The notes below the pieces were generated by a model, which worked only from the letters and a program-made list of their open reading frames with translations, had not been told where the DNA came from and did not search any database. A stretch of 64,000 nucleotides of DNA from Amylostereum areolatum. Taxonomy: Eukaryota > Basidiomycota > Agaricomycetes > Russulales > Stereaceae. A program made the position numbers and the translations under genes. How positions within the stretch are numbered: position 1 is the first letter of the stretch; the number at the start of each line of letters is the position of its first letter. The DNA lies in assembly GCA_012932865.1 (NCBI GenBank), contig SAXG01000123.1, positions 1-64,000 of the forward strand. The letters run 5' to 3'. Positions 31,164 to 44,171 of the stretch are shown in pieces.

Positions 31164-33836
31164 TCACGCCTTCGCCTTAACGTCGCCCCCGCCCCCGCTC
31201 GCCCCCTCTCCCTCCGCGCCCGCCTCCTCCCTCCCCGCCGCGCGCCTCCCCTCCGCCCACCGCACCGCCGCGCGCCGGCCCTTGGTCACGTCCACCCCGC
31301 ACCAGATGACCGCGCTCGCGGACACGCAGAGCGCGAGCAGGAACGGGAAGCCCTTCCAGTTGTCGCCGGTGCGGTCGATGATCGCCTGGACCACGTTCGG
31401 GCCGATCATGGACGAGGCGCGGTTCGAGAGGCCGAAGAGGCCGAAGAACTGGGGCGGGGGCGCGGGGGTGAGTGAGGAAAGGGCGGGGCGGAAAGAACGA
31501 GAAAGGAGAGGAGCGGAGCGGAGGGAGCGGAGGCGGAGGGGAGGGGAGGGGAGGGGAGTGCCCACCATGTTGTCGAACCCGGGCGGGGTCAGCTCGGCCA
31601 TCATCGTCTGGGAGAACGCGTAGTACGGTGCTTGGAAAAGACCGAAGAGGACGTTGTAGGCCCTGGACCGGTCGGCGTGCCATGAGCGAACGGGCCCGCG
31701 GACGGGGGCAAGGTTTGGGACGACGCGAGAGGCTCACCAGAACTCCCACACGTTGTGGAACCCGAACTTGTCCGTCCAGATCCCGACCGTGCCCCACAGC
31801 GGGATGAGCATCGTCACCACGTTGGTCACGACGAACTGGGGACGGATCCAGCGGTCAGCGGTGCGGACGAAAGGGTGCAAGGGAAGGGGGTGCCCACCAT
31901 CTTCTTCGTGCTGATCTTCCAGTACCTCTGGATGTACCAAAAGCCGAGCGTGCTACAGAGACAAGGCACGATGGTCAGACGCTGCGCCCCAAACGCGCTT
32001 GCCACGACGCACCTCATCGTGGACGTGATCGCCTGTGCGAGGCCGAGGTAGGTGTTCTGGAGAAACGAGAAGCTGAATTTGTCGTTCTGGCAGATGGAGA
32101 CCAGGGTCCCGGTCGTGTTCAAGCCCTGCCAATCGCCGACTCAGTCCAACGTCCTCACAGAAAGAAAGAAAGACGTAGGACCGTACATCCGCGAGGAGGA
32201 AGAAGGCGACGAGATAGGTGAACGTGTAGGGGAGTTTCTTGTACTGCTTCATAGCCACCCAGATCTGTCGTGCACACGAGTCAGCAGCCACCCCCGACGA
32301 CGACCACGGAGACAAACCTGCTTCCACCCGATCGTGATAAAGCTTTCGCCCTTGGGCAGCGAAGGTCCAGGCCGAGGCTGCTGGAAGACGACTGCGATGA
32401 CGACGTCAGACAAGAGCCTCGTGGACTGGACATCGGACGACCGAGCGCGTACACCACCAAATGCCGGTCAGGACCCAGTACCCGTTCGTCCTGCGCCGAG
32501 AAACTGTAAGCCCAAATGCGCGAATTCGAGTGAAAGGGGGGGAGGGGGGGAGGGCTCGACGCACAGCACCAGCACGTAATTGTCGACCTTCGCGTTGGTC
32601 GCCAGCGGGAGCAGCAGGGACAGGTTCAGACAGAGCGTGACGATGTACCCGATATTGCTATGCATCTACACCGTCCCGTCCCGCGCACGACGAAGAGTGA
32701 CTAGTCAGCGCCCGAACGCGAGCCAGGGGGCGAGCCACGCCCCGCACCGTGCTGATGTTGCTGATCCTGTTCTTCTCCAGGCTTTCTTCCTGCTCGTACA
32801 CCTCCGCGGGGATCTCCCCGCGTTCGTACCTGTCCTTGAGCTCGCGCGCGTGCGGGGTGTTGCGTGCGAGGCGGGGGAAGAGCGCGGCGTAGAAGACCAG
32901 GGTCGCGCCGTAGGATATGAACCCGACCATGTACAGAGCCATCGCCACGCCCCATCGGTCGGGAGCTATACCCAAAAGCACATCAACATTTCATCGCAGA
33001 ACGGGGGGGGGGGGAAGCACCCACACGTCAAGCTCATGCTCGCGAACTGGGCCGCCCAGCACACGACCGTGATGATCAGCAGCAACCACCGCCCGAACGT
33101 GCCATAGTCCGCCGCGGACCCGATCGTGGTGAATATGAGCGTCATCGCCTGAACCGACCCATCGTCCCCGTCAACCCCCTTTTTTCCGCGGCAGAAGGGG
33201 GAAGGATTGGCATGGCACGCACCGCGAAGCTGACCCCGTTCGCCACCAGCACGACCGAGCTCACGGACTTGGTCCCGCCCGACCACGGCACGACGCACCT
33301 GCCCGAGGCGCCCGCGTCCTGGCACGACGAGCCCGGTCCACGGACGGGGTCGTACCCCGCCGCGGTCGCGAGCGACTGGAAGAGCGTCAGCGAGTAGCCT
33401 GCCCGTGCCCGTCAGCCCCGCGCCGCGAAGTCCGATGGCAGAGAAGAGACGTGCCATTGGGACCTACACCCTACGCGTGTCCAGCCCGCTCCGAGTCAAT
33501 AACCCCCGCCCGCCCCAGACAGGACACGAACGGAACGCACGTTATCGCCGTTGTAGTACACTGCGGTCCGGGGCTCGGCCGTCAGCTCGCATACGAAGAT
33601 TATACATAGATGAACGACGACGAACGGTAATAGCTCCACAGCTCCCTCCTCGTCACCACCGGCTCGTCGTCCCTCACGGGCACGACGACCGGAATGGCGT
33701 CCACCACCGCAAGCGCGCCCTTCCCTCCTCGCACGTCCTCCTCCGACGGCGGGGCGCGCTTGACGTCGCCGTCGCTCAGGCTCTCGCGGGGCAGGTCCGG
33801 CACGACGGGGGATTCGGGGGACGGAAGACGCGACAT
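31164..33836 (-). CDS. Atg22-like major facilitator transporter
   Basis: Multi-pass membrane protein of the MFS, related to Atg22, which exports amino acids from the vacuole after autophagy. Start ATG at 33836 (MSRLPSPESPVVPDLP), then a cytosolic leader ending VVTRRELWSYY. Membrane segments spread over at least nine exons include MTLIFTTIGSAADYGTFGRW, LLLIITVVCWAAQFASMSLT, WGVAMALYMVGFISYGATLV, IGYIVTLCLNLSLLLPLA, KQYKKLPYTFTYLVAFFLLA, FVVTNVVTMLIPLWGTVGIW, and AYNVLFGLFQAPYYAFSQTM with MAELTPPGFDNMFFGLFGLS. The YNGDN loop and the PPGxxxxFFGLFGLSNRASS block are typical of Atg22. It ends in a charged Gly/Ala/Glu tail, VKAKA, stop at 31164. Short fungal introns separate almost every membrane helix. 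Confidence 0.87.
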
Positions 33837-34452
33837 CGTCTGAGAGGTATATCTCTGCGCCTGCAGACTCGAGCGCGCGGGGAGCGGGGAAAGAGTCGAG
33901 GAGGGGCCGTGGGTGGGCGATAAACGTTATAAGGCCCAGGGTGCACGGTCTTCGGTCTTGTGACGCGGTACTAGGGCACGCGATTCCAAGGTCCCGATTC
34001 CATTCCATTTCGGACGCTGAAACTTGCAAGAAGGCGCTGAAGCGCTGAAGATTGGACAAGGGGCCGTGCATTATCGGGGACGGGGCAGGCCTAGAGGCTA
34101 CACCGCCGTTCCGTCCTGAGAGCACCGCGTGATTGAATGGACAATATTTGTGAATGCACGCGTGATAAGAGCTTGATAAGATCCATGAGATGTCGCTGTG
34201 ATGTTAGCAAGAAAAGCGTGCACAGCTCTTGCCTCACGCTCGTGCGGTCGTCCCGTCGTCCACACCACACCATCTCCCGTCCTATCGTGTCCCGACATGG
34301 ATTCGACACCCCCTCACGATTTCTCCCGCTCTTCCTGCGCCATTGTCCCCCGATAACGGAGCAAGATTCCATGGCAAGCCCCAGCGCTGCGATCCCTGTT
34401 GTTCAAGTCGGCAGGTTCATCAACACTGTGCTCCTCAAAACAGCTTTTCGCG
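33837..34452. other. Upstream region of the Atg22-like gene; no sure gene
   Basis: Non-coding or unassigned. A frame beginning MASPSAAIPVVQVGRFINTV at 34371 overlaps the next entry in another frame and might be a first exon, but I cannot connect the two with confidence. Confidence 0.35.
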
Positions 34453-35127
34453 ATGGACAACATCGCCAATTACTATGCGGAGAAGGATGAGCGGTGGGCT
34501 ATTCCTGTCGAATCTTGGGAGACTTATCTGGCTCACCGGGACACTGTCATGAACGCCTCCAAATTATATACATCGGACCTTACTGTACTATAGTTTACCA
34601 TCGGACCTCGCATCGGACTTCGCCTTGCTTCGCATCGCGTCCGGCCCTTCGGGCATACCGGTCTTCTCGGCTACCTCGGTCATGATCTAGACCTTGGAGT
34701 CATACTTACCTCGCCTCGTGCTGTGACCCACTTCGTACTCCGTGGTACCCACTTCGTAGTCCGTTCTGACCCACTCCTACTCCGGCTTTGTTTGTCTTCA
34801 TTTGGGTCCTTATCCTCATGTATATAAGGGCTCACCAATCTATGAGGAGGGGTCATCTCGACCTTTTCTATTCTCCGGCTACCTGGGGGATCCTCCCTAA
34901 GTACTGCAGGGGAAGGTCCACACCTTCGTTATCACCCGCCCCCCTCGATCCTATCCTCGTCTCTCCTCGCCTTGTACCTCGTCGCGACGTCCTGAACCTG
35001 CATCGCAGGTAGACCGTTGCTGACAGACACTTCGCAATCGGAGATTGGGGCGCGTAACGGACCAGCAAACACGTCCAGCCATACCAATCGTGATCATAAT
35101 GGGTATGTGCCATCTTCTCCACAATGA
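34453..35127 (+). pseudogene. Short reading frame interrupted by a solo LTR
   Basis: The frame MDNIANYYAEKDERWAIPVE-SWETYLAHRDT runs into a solo LTR at 34545. With the LTR and one copy of the gacac duplication removed, it continues SQSEIGARNGPANTSSHTNR and stops at 35125-35127. I do not recognise the product, and it may be an exon of a larger gene or chance. What supports it is only the open frame across the restored junction. Confidence 0.3.
34545..35025 (+). mobile_element. Solo LTR, Ty3/Gypsy-type, 481 bp
   Basis: Begins TGTCATGAACG and ends CCGTTGCTGACA with a 5-bp target duplication gacac (34540-34544 and 35026-35030). It is closely similar along its length to the solo LTR at 22121 but lacks the 60-bp internal duplication. 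Promoter-like atgtatataaggg at about 34818. Confidence 0.93.
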
Positions 35128-35762
35128 GCTGCTGCTCACAATGATCTTGATAGACACGGTTCGCGTTTTCGAGGTGTTAGGGGTGTGGATAAAGAAGGAC
35201 AAACGGGATTCTGGCTCGGTCGATACTTCATTGTAAGTGCTCACACCAGTCTCGCAAATATACCACCATTGACCACGAGCTCACAGCCTTCTGGTCTTGA
35301 TTCCGGTTCTGAATCCGAATCCGAATCCGAATCCAAAGGTTCCAGCCATCCATCTCTATCACAGCAAGCGTCAGGATCCACCTCTCCCCAACGCACTCTT
35401 ACGACGGAAGTCCGTATACGCGCTCACACCGGTGTGTCGGTGCCACCGCAAACCTTCGGTGCTCAGGAGCCCATTGCTGCTCGAAACTCCCCACACAAAG
35501 GTACAAATCTCCGTGATTATATCCTCCCTCAGTCTTACGGAAACTGGCGTCCATCCACAGGTGTTTGACGGGTACAATGTTGGACTCCGTCGGTGGCGCG
35601 CGCGGGCCTCTGTCCTTGTCTCACCCCAGTCTATCTTGTTTCCTACTCAACCGTTCACAGTATATTACATGTAAAGCCTGTATGCTGCCTGCTGCCCCTG
35701 CTCGCCATGTTCTTTCTCAATCTGCACGAAAATGAGATACATACACGTTGACCGATATCGCG
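35128..35762. other. No gene recognised, left flank of the CACTA element
   Basis: A Ser/Glu-rich hexamer repeat (gaatcc repeated, about 35302-35334) is the only visible structure. Terminal repeats of the CACTA element might lie here but I did not find a CACT(A/G) end with a partner. Confidence 0.35.
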
Positions 35763-37618
35763 TCAAGAACCCTCCGTCGCGTCATCTCCCTCCCTGTCCC
35801 CCGCCTCATCCACTCCCTCCGTATCTCCTGAGTCAACGTGCGGGCGTTCAAGATTGTCCTTCCCAGCCTTGTTCTTCTCCCTTGTGGCTTTTGCCTTCGC
35901 TGCAGTGGCCGCGCGCTTGATTGGCCCCGTAACACGAAGCTGCTCCGCGAGCTTGTCATGCTTGTAGCGTCGGAGCTTGCTCTTAAAATATGGTATGGGT
36001 TCGATCAAAGTCCTTGGCAGCGTCTCGCGAATCAGGGATGCATTGTGCATTGCATGCATGTTGATGAGGAAACACGTGTCATTTGAATGGGAGACACGGC
36101 GGACTTCGCTAGTGAATGTTTGTCTTTCCTGTTGGACACGTTCTTCGCGAGCTGTTATCGGGCATTTGCCACCCCAGCAATCATGCTGTGCGTTGAATTT
36201 GAAAAGAATATCCTGCGAATCAGGTTCAGTACGGTGTTTCGTAATGCAAACCGAGGGTACAATCAGACGCACCTGGGGTCTCATGAAAACTGCGCGGTTC
36301 GAGTCTGAGAGGATTGGCATGTTCAAATGCGTATCCCGGCGGTCCGCCACATCAAACTGGTCTATAATGACCATGGCTCGTTCAACGGCCGTCTGCAGCA
36401 AGAACGGAATGAGGATACGATAAATCCGTCCACACAAGGACAGGGAGGGCTATTGCCGTGAGCGTACCGTATCAGAACGGAACAGTGACTCGTGGTACAT
36501 ACATTGGCTTCTGAGCGGAAAAAAACCCAAGAACCGGGCATGCAGTGTTCGTGCGATTGAGACACAGCATACTTGCACTCGCACCATTTGTCAATGACAG
36601 ACCAAACAGGGCTAAGGTCGGAGATTGGGTCGGTATTCTTGTCCATGATGGCTTCTGCGAGAATGACTAGACTTCGTCGACGGCGCGAAACGGGCCTGAT
36701 TGCACCTTCAGGGAGACATATGGTTAGCTGACGCTGAGAGACCGTGATTCGTAGACTGACCCGCAAGCGGAGTGAGGGCATCGACCCAGCCAAGTCGTCG
36801 TTGAAGCTCGGTGCTGCTTTGCATGAATGAGCGAACCCCATGTCCAGCCTGGACGTAGGTCTCTTTGGAGCTCATCCACCAGCCCCCACTGACTTGATGT
36901 TTGAACCGTTCCATATCAGCAAGGGTTGCCGCAATATCTCGGCTAGGGGCTAAGTGATTGGATAGGACACTACACATGCGAAAAATCGCATTCCAGCACT
37001 CGAAAACCTCAGTTGAGTAGAGAACAGCGGGACCATGCCGCCGTATATTGTCTGGAAGATGGTCAAGGGTATGCAGCTTCATCTTGTAGAGAATACGGCG
37101 AGGGTCGTATTCTGCCCACGTGTCGAGCAGGTTGTCGATGAGGATGCGAAGGTCACGCTGAATCCCATTATCCATATGTGAGACTCGTAACTGTGTAGAT
37201 GGAGAGACTGGTAGAACCTCAACGTACCAAATATTCCTCCATGTCTTTGATTTCAGGATACCATAACATTGCGCCGAGCTCGCCGGTCACCTTCCAGAGT
37301 TTCAGGACCCAAGATGAACAAAACTCAGGTTGGAGATGAAAGACGGCGAGTTGTTGAAGTGTTTTGAAGTGTTTGCCGATGAGTGAGTTTTTGTACTGAG
37401 TGATGTACTCGGCACGGACAGGAGGTAATGTCAGACCATCAATAGATGAGGCGGAGAGGCGGATCGCGAAGTCGACTTCCTTCTTGCGGTCCCAAGATTT
37501 GCTCGTGTCATGCCAGACATATTTATCGTTTCCGATGAGATATGTGTGCAACAATTCGACCGGTCCATCAGTGTGAGGGTCAATCCCTGATAACTTCCTT
37601 CAATAGTTAAGACAGAAT
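35763..37618 (-). pseudogene. CACTA/Tnp2 (Plavaka-like) transposase, C-terminal half
   Basis: Read right to left: SGIDPHTDGPVELLHTYLIG, VDFAIRLSASSIDGLTLPPV, RAEYITQYKNSLIGKHFK-TLQQ, then after an intron MDNGIQRDLRILIDNLLDTW, YKMKLHTLDHLPDNIRRHGP, AVLYSTEVFECWNAIFRMCS and VLSNHLAPSRDIAATLADM. A basic/acidic C-terminus ends GDDATEGS at 35763. These are blocks of the Tnp2 transposase of EnSpm/CACTA elements as found in mushrooms. The gene is cut at 37618 by a hAT-like insertion; its N-terminal half lies at 44.9-47.2 kb. Confidence 0.82.
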
Positions 37619-38996
37619 TAAGGCTCCAACGTTATAGTCTATTTACTGTCTATAAACTGTTTATATGGTATAGTTTTACTATCTAGCTACCCCATCAGCT
37701 GTAGACAGTAAGTAGTGAGTATACTAGACAGTAAACCATATCTAAAGTGGTGGTGTGCAGCATGCCTGTAGGTGCTACCAGGTGCAAGCTATCAGCCTCC
37801 ACTACACCTATTGCACTCATGCCCAACTCTGGTGATTCTTTCAGCCATCTCAGCAGTCATTCTCAGCACCCATCTTCACATCTCTAGAGGTCCTAGAACT
37901 CAATTGTTAGAAGGCCAATGAAGGGGGATATGGAAACCTTTGGAACCCTTAAAATGGTGGAAGGTATATAATTCATTTGTTCTATTTATGTGCACTTTAT
38001 GACTATAATAGGAACATAAGGACCACTTTCCACACAACTTAGTCAAATAGACTTGTTGTCAACACATAATTCACAAGTCTACTAGTGTGTTAGCAACACA
38101 TACCCCATGGTGGGCCCATAGGGTGTGATGCAACACATGGGCCCACGAGGGCCGATAATTATCGGAGTATATATTGTTATATTGTTGGATAATTTAGATA
38201 TCTCCGACATGTCTCAACATTTCCAACATTTCCAACAGCTCCAACAACTCCAACTGCTCCGACAGCTCTGACAGCTCTGATGCATACAATATTCCCTATT
38301 GATATTTCATTATCTATATGATTAGGTGTCATCAGATAAATAATTATACTACACTTCTATTCTGCACATCCACCACTATTTCCTCAGTGAGCTAGCAAAA
38401 GAGTGGAAGACATGAGCACCACTCTTCTTGGCTACTCTTCTCAGTCTTGAGGCTCCGACAACTAGTAAATGTTTTGACTGTTACATTGTAGATGCCAACT
38501 AGCACTGCAAGGAGTACTTCTATGCATCTCTGACACCTATTTCACTGTGTGCAGCAATAGTAGAGTGGAGAAAATCTTCAAGATACTGATACTTAGTTAC
38601 ATGATGTTGGAGCATTCATCTACTTGGAAGCAGTAGAAACCCTTCTCTACTGGCCCAAGTGAGCACTGACATTCCTCTGCAGAGGCTTATGGACATGCAA
38701 TGAGAGTATTTAATACACCTCACCCTCACACTCCACCATCTCTTCTAACTTCTCCATACCATCTCCGACAGCTCCGATATTTTTTGAACATGTATAAAGT
38801 TGTGGTAAGTTTTTTTATGTCTTGCATAGTATACTAGCAATGTGTCATAGAATCAAGTAGCGGAGTTAGATTGTGTAAACTAACAGCTCCAACACTTGAC
38901 TTTTTCTCAAAGTGCTTCGGAGCATGGAACTCATCTAGTGCTTAAGCCTGGACAACTCTAAGTCTTCCTTTTGTGTAACCTATCCCCAGCATGAAA

Positions 38997-40356
38997 TTAC
39001 ATCAGCAAAACACCATTTGCTGGAGCTAACCTTGGGCTTGAGAAGTCAGCTTGGACTTGGGGGATCTGGCTTGGAAATAGCTTGTGACCTTGCATTATTT
39101 TGTGGTCCTTGGGAAAGACCTTTCATTTGTATGTATTTACTTTGAAGCTTTCATTTTTCGAGTATAGCTTGGGGGTTTCCGACAAAATGGACTTAGCACA
39201 TTTCGAGTGCTGTCTAGTCACGTGATTGACGTTCGACTTCTTCAGCGCTTGTCGCCAAGTCACTCACTCTCTCTCAACTACCACTACCATCCTCTCCTGT
39301 CGTCGTCGCCACTCCCGTCGTCGTCACCACCCACGTCACCCTCGCCGCCCACGCTGCTCTCGCTGCCTCGCCGCTCACGCCGCTCACGCCGCTCACGCCG
39401 CTCACGCCGCTCACGCCGCTCACGCTGCTCACGCCGCTCACGCCGCTCCCGTCGCGCCCGTCGCCCTCGTCAACTGCGTCGCCCTCGTCAACCGTGCCGC
39501 CCTCGTCAACCGCGCCGCCCTCGTCACCCACGCTGCCCTCGTCACCCGCACCACCTTCGTCAACCGCGCCGCCCTCGTCATCCACGCCGCCCTCGTCACC
39601 TGCACCACCTTCGTCAACTGCGTCGCCCTCATCAACCGCGCCGCCCTCGTCACCCGCACCACCTTCGTCAACCACATCGCCTTCGTCAACCGTGTCGCCC
39701 TCGTCAACCGCGCCGTCCTCGTCACCCGCACCACCTTCGTCACCCGTGCCGCCTTCATCACCCGCGCCGCCTTCGTCACCCGCGCCACCCTCGTCACCCG
39801 CGCCACCCTCGTTGTCCTCTTCACCCGCTCACCGCGCCCATCGCCATTCCCGTCGCCCGCATCTCCTCGTTGCCCGTGTCGGCCGCTGCGATGTCGCGTG
39901 GCTACGCCCATCGCCTCCGTCTCGTCGCTCTGGCCGTTCCCTCGCACCCGACGTCTGTCTCGTCCGTCTCGTCTGTCTTGTCTACCACATGCCTTCCACA
40001 CACCTATCCATTCCTATGTGTTTAGTCATGCATGTATCCAGTAGTACAATAATAAATATGCTTTTATTGATTCTAAATGCAATGATATGGGATAAAATCA
40101 GTTCTTGATCAACCCTTGAACCTTTGCTTATGGTACTTGGGGGTACTGGTCAAGATCCTTTGAGGATATGAGCCTGGCTGGGGGCTTCTGGGTGATGTAC
40201 TTGAGGGGTCTTGGGAGCCTTGCCAAGATGTCTCAGACCTTGGGCCAGTAAGTGACCTAGCTTTTCCAAGGAAAAATCCTTGGGACCTTGGGCCCTTGAG
40301 GGACTTGCCCAAGGCCCCAAGGTCACCCCCAAGTAAGTGGTGTTTTGCTGATGTAA
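38997..40356. mobile_element. Nested segment with 19-bp perfect terminal inverted repeats
   Basis: ttacatcagcaaaacacca at 38997-39015 is repeated exactly in inverted orientation at 40338-40356, enclosing 1,360 bp that includes the main minisatellite block. No convincing target duplication flanks it (atgaaa on the left, cctgag on the right), so it may be a nested MITE-like element or an internal fold-back of the host element. Confidence 0.5.
39369..39830. repeat. Two adjoining GC-rich minisatellites
   Basis: About nine copies of the 9-mer cgctcacgc (39369-39452), then some twenty degenerate 15-18 bp units of the type cgccgccctcgtcaac/caccaccttcgtcaacc (39470-39830). Open frames of 270 codons on both strands result from the repeat itself and encode Arg/Pro/Ser or Ala/Val runs; I do not regard them as genes. 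Confidence 0.85.
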
Positions 40357-41239
40357 CCTGAGGCCTAAATAGAAACAAGTGCAACACAAGTTTAGCAAAC
40401 TTGCAAAAAGGTGAAAGGTATAAGCATAACCTTTACTATAGTTTTTAACTAACTGTTTGTGACACGTAACACTGGATCTCTGGGAACCCCGCCGATGAGC
40501 TCCGATGAGAAATCAAGGTTTACTGGTGGGCACTAATTGGAAAAATTCAATTTAAAAGAAGAACACTTGGTCAAAAAACTACAGTACCTCCGACAATCTC
40601 CTACTGTCTCTGACTGATCAAACTCAAACAGACAAATGTTGACTATGCTCTTCATATTGGGGCTAATATCTTTAAGTGGTATAAGGTACTCACAGAAAGT
40701 ACCAAACATCCCAACACCACCAATGAAGGCCTCCACAAACCCCTCCAACCACTATTGCTGATATGTAAAGCTGTGCAATATTGGATTCCTGTGTTCATAC
40801 CAATGTTGAGGAATAATTCTTCCCTCACAATGGGTATATCTCACATCTAAGTAGTAGCAAATTTAGTGCAAACTTATAACCTATATGGTATCTATGGAGT
40901 GTCCTACTCATACTTTACATGGGTCTGAATTGTAGTTACAGTACTCCATGAGGCTCCGACCCAACACTACTATATCTAGGATCTCAGGACCCCTATGTCA
41001 CCTCCAAAATTTATTAAAATCTGATTGACCAGAAGACATCAGAGATGACAGGCTCCTAAGAAGTGTCACCATAGCTGAGTGTAGCAACAAAGATGATGTA
41101 TGGGAGATAGAAGAAGGTGGGTGTTGGAGGATTGTTTCGACTGGACATAGAGGAGTAATGTTACCCAACCAAAGATGCTTCAGTGGAATTGGTTGTGGGA
41201 AGTACACCACCAACAAGCTTGCCACTATCTCCTGCACGT

Positions 41240-41870
41240 GCAAAGTTGTTGGAGTTGTCGGAGATGCTAGATGTGTCAGGACTATTGGACACATTGGGAC
41301 CATTGAGCATGTCGGAACCATCGGAAGCATTCAGGATGTTGGAACTATCAGAAGCGTTGGGACCATCAGAAGTGTCAGAGATGTAGGAGGTGTCGGAGAT
41401 GTTAGGAGCATTGGACACCCCAGGGACATTGTGACCATTGGAGTTGTTGGGAATATAAGATGTGTTTGCATTGTGGGGCTCAAGGCAGGCAGAAGCAAGG
41501 CTGAGGATTGTTGCCAACTGCAGTGGCACTGCTGCTCACTCTTGCTCCCTCTGCTGGCTGCTGCACACCTGCCATGTACTGCACATACATGCACCACTAA
41601 TGAGTTTACAACCATCTCCTGCATGCACACTTGTCAGGGTCAGTAGAGACATGGGATGTGTCGGGACCATCAGACATATCGGAACCATTGGGACATGTCG
41701 GGACCATCGGACACATCAGAACCATCGGACATGTCGGAACCATCGGGACACATCGGGACTATCGGAGGCGTCGGGGACGTCGGGACTATTGGAACCATCG
41801 GAGAGGTTGGGACCGTCAGACACCTCGGGAACATCCTGACCATCGGAGTTGTTGGGGACATGAGATGTGT
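41240..41870. repeat. Degenerate 15-bp minisatellite (tcggaaccatcggac type)
   Basis: Units such as gtcgggaccatcgga, catcagaaccatcgga and gtcggaaccatcgg follow each other with a 15-bp beat. They are built on the TCGGA/TCCGA word that recurs over the whole hAT interior. Confidence 0.7.
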
Positions 41871-42754
41871 TCGCGTTGTGGGGCACAAGACAGCGGAGGC
41901 AAGGCCGGGGATTATTGCTGCCCGTGGCAGCACCGCTGCTCACTCCCGATCCCACTGCTAACTGCTGCTCACCCACCATGTGCGCCTCACACGCTCACCG
42001 AGTGCCGCATGCACTCTTGTCAGTGTTGCATGCTGCGCACACGCACTTCAACATCGTGCATGCGCTCGACTGCCGCCGACTCCGGGCCTGCTGATCGGCG
42101 CAACGTACATGGATGCACGCGGTGTAGTCACTTGATCACATGCCCGTGCACGGCCCCCAGAACACATACTGGGCCTGGGCGCCGTGGCAACGGGTCTGTG
42201 GGTGGTGCGCGCAAGGAAAGCGGAGGGACGGCGGCAGCGGTGGTGGTGGTGGTGGCGGCGGACGGGACGGGGGACGCGAATGCGGAGGAGAATGGAAATG
42301 GGAGATGGGAAAACCTTAGATGGGGGTGCGTTGGCACGCAAAGTGCGCCGTCCGATGCGAAAGGACAGTGGCGGCGGCGCGCACGAGTGTAGGGAGTCCA
42401 CGGGGGGCTCTACAAAATAAGGTAAGGGGGAGGGGGGCGGACAGGGGGTGACGGGGCTCACTAGGGGCTGGGGTGATGCGCTGGCACCCCCGAATACGTC
42501 GTTGGACGTGGAGAAGTGAGTTGATGGATGCGGCAGAGCTTTGGGAGCACCGTTGGGAGTGCATGCGGACGGCGGGGGCAGAGGGAAACAAGGGGGAGGG
42601 AGAGGGAGGAGGGAATGGAGGTAGCAGAGAGCGGGAAGACACACCGAATGACGACCTTGCCAAGTGTGCCCGTCCATCTCTGTTTTGGAACTCTTCAATG
42701 TTTGCAAGCTGTTGTGCACCGACATGTGTGGTGTTTTGCGGTGAGCGGGGTGGT

Positions 42755-42920
42755 CGGAGAAGGGTGGTCGGAGTGGTCGGAGGAGGGTGGTCGGAGGTGG
42801 GTGGTCAGAGGTGGGTGGTCGGAGGAGGGTGGTCGGAGGTGGGTGGTCGGAGGAGGGTGGTCGGAGAAGGGTGGTCGGAGGAGGGTCGGAGGAGGAGGGT
42901 CGGAAGAGGGTGGTCAGAGG
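42755..42920. repeat. Tandem GGTCGGAGG minisatellite
   Basis: Repeats of ggtcggaggagggt and ggtcggaggtgggt, roughly eleven units, within the same hAT-like element. Confidence 0.8.
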
Positions 42921-44171
42921 AAAGAAGACGAATGTCGCGACTTTCCCATTTGGAGGATGTGCATCGGCAACTGGCCAGCCGCGGCAGTTGCCGATGCCCG
43001 TCCCTAAACGGGAAGTCGCGACATCTCTGTCGCCTCATCACTCCCTTCGGAGTCCTCTCAGGCTCCCACCACCGACTCCCCCTCCTTGTCGCCGTTTCCC
43101 CACCTACGCCGTCTGCATGTGCACTCAACGGTGCTTCTGAAGTGCTGCCGCCCCCCTCAACTGGCTCCCCCACATCCAACGACGTGTTCAGGGGTGTCCC
43201 TCCGACCTCCAGTAAGTTGCCCCCACCCCTCTCCTCTCTCTCTCCTTCTCACTTCCGTGCTCTGCAGTCCTCAGCGCGCCGAACACTGCCCCCCAACTAG
43301 CCTCAACTGCAGCCGCCCCTCAAGTCACTCCTCCGTGTCCAACGACGTGTTCTGGGGTGCCAGCACATCAGCCTGGCCACAGGTGAGTATCCCCCAGCTA
43401 TATATTCTCCTCCCCCATCTCTTCCGCTCCCCCTCAACCTCCCTCTCGACCTCCCCCTCGACCCTACCACCCCGTCAAGTGTTCGTCCTTCCCATGCTCG
43501 CACGACCCCGTTGCCATGGTGACCACACCCAGTATGGGTGCTGGTCACCATGCACGGGCACGTGACCGGCAAATGTGCATCGCAAGTCACGTGTTTGCGG
43601 TCAGATATGCGGGCGTGGTGTGTACGTACAGTACACACGGTTGGTGCAGGATGTGGTGATGCACATCGGCATCGCGCGCAGCAATCGGTGGTGGCGGCGG
43701 AGGAAGATCGGTAAGTGTGGGCTTGTAGGGCCCCGCGCATTATAATGTTTGGTGACTGCAACGCCATTGCAGTGGCGGAGGCAGTGAGGAATTTGCCACC
43801 TCATTGCGATGTGTCAGAGGCAAATAAGAGTACATGGTCTGGTGAGTGTCTTTGGTTCGGCTGAAACAGAGGCATTGGGACAGTCGGGGCAATCGGTCGG
43901 GGGTGTCAGAGCTTGTCACCACTGATGTGGTTCTCCGACGCTATCCTCATCTTCCGACGCTTCCGACAACATCCAACACTCCGATGCCTCCGAATGCCCC
44001 GAAGCCTGGCCCACTGATCTTGTCTGACCACAACAGAAATGGTTGAGCTCAAACCATGCCACAAGAAGGCCCAGAAGGTAAAATTTATTATGTTCTTGCT
44101 GTGTAGATATGTTAGTAATTGCAATACAATTGCTTTTTATTTGCTATAAATATGTCCTCAGAGAGCCACTG

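Noticed and set aside
39360..39460. Regularly spaced short repeats that might suggest a CRISPR array
   Set aside because: Units are directly tandem with no unique spacers, and the genome is eukaryotic.
39207..40108. Long open frames of about 200-270 codons on both strands, Arg/Pro/Ser- or Ala/Val-rich
   Set aside because: They are a by-product of 9- and 15-18-bp minisatellites whose period is a multiple of three; composition is repetitive in every frame and no domain is present.
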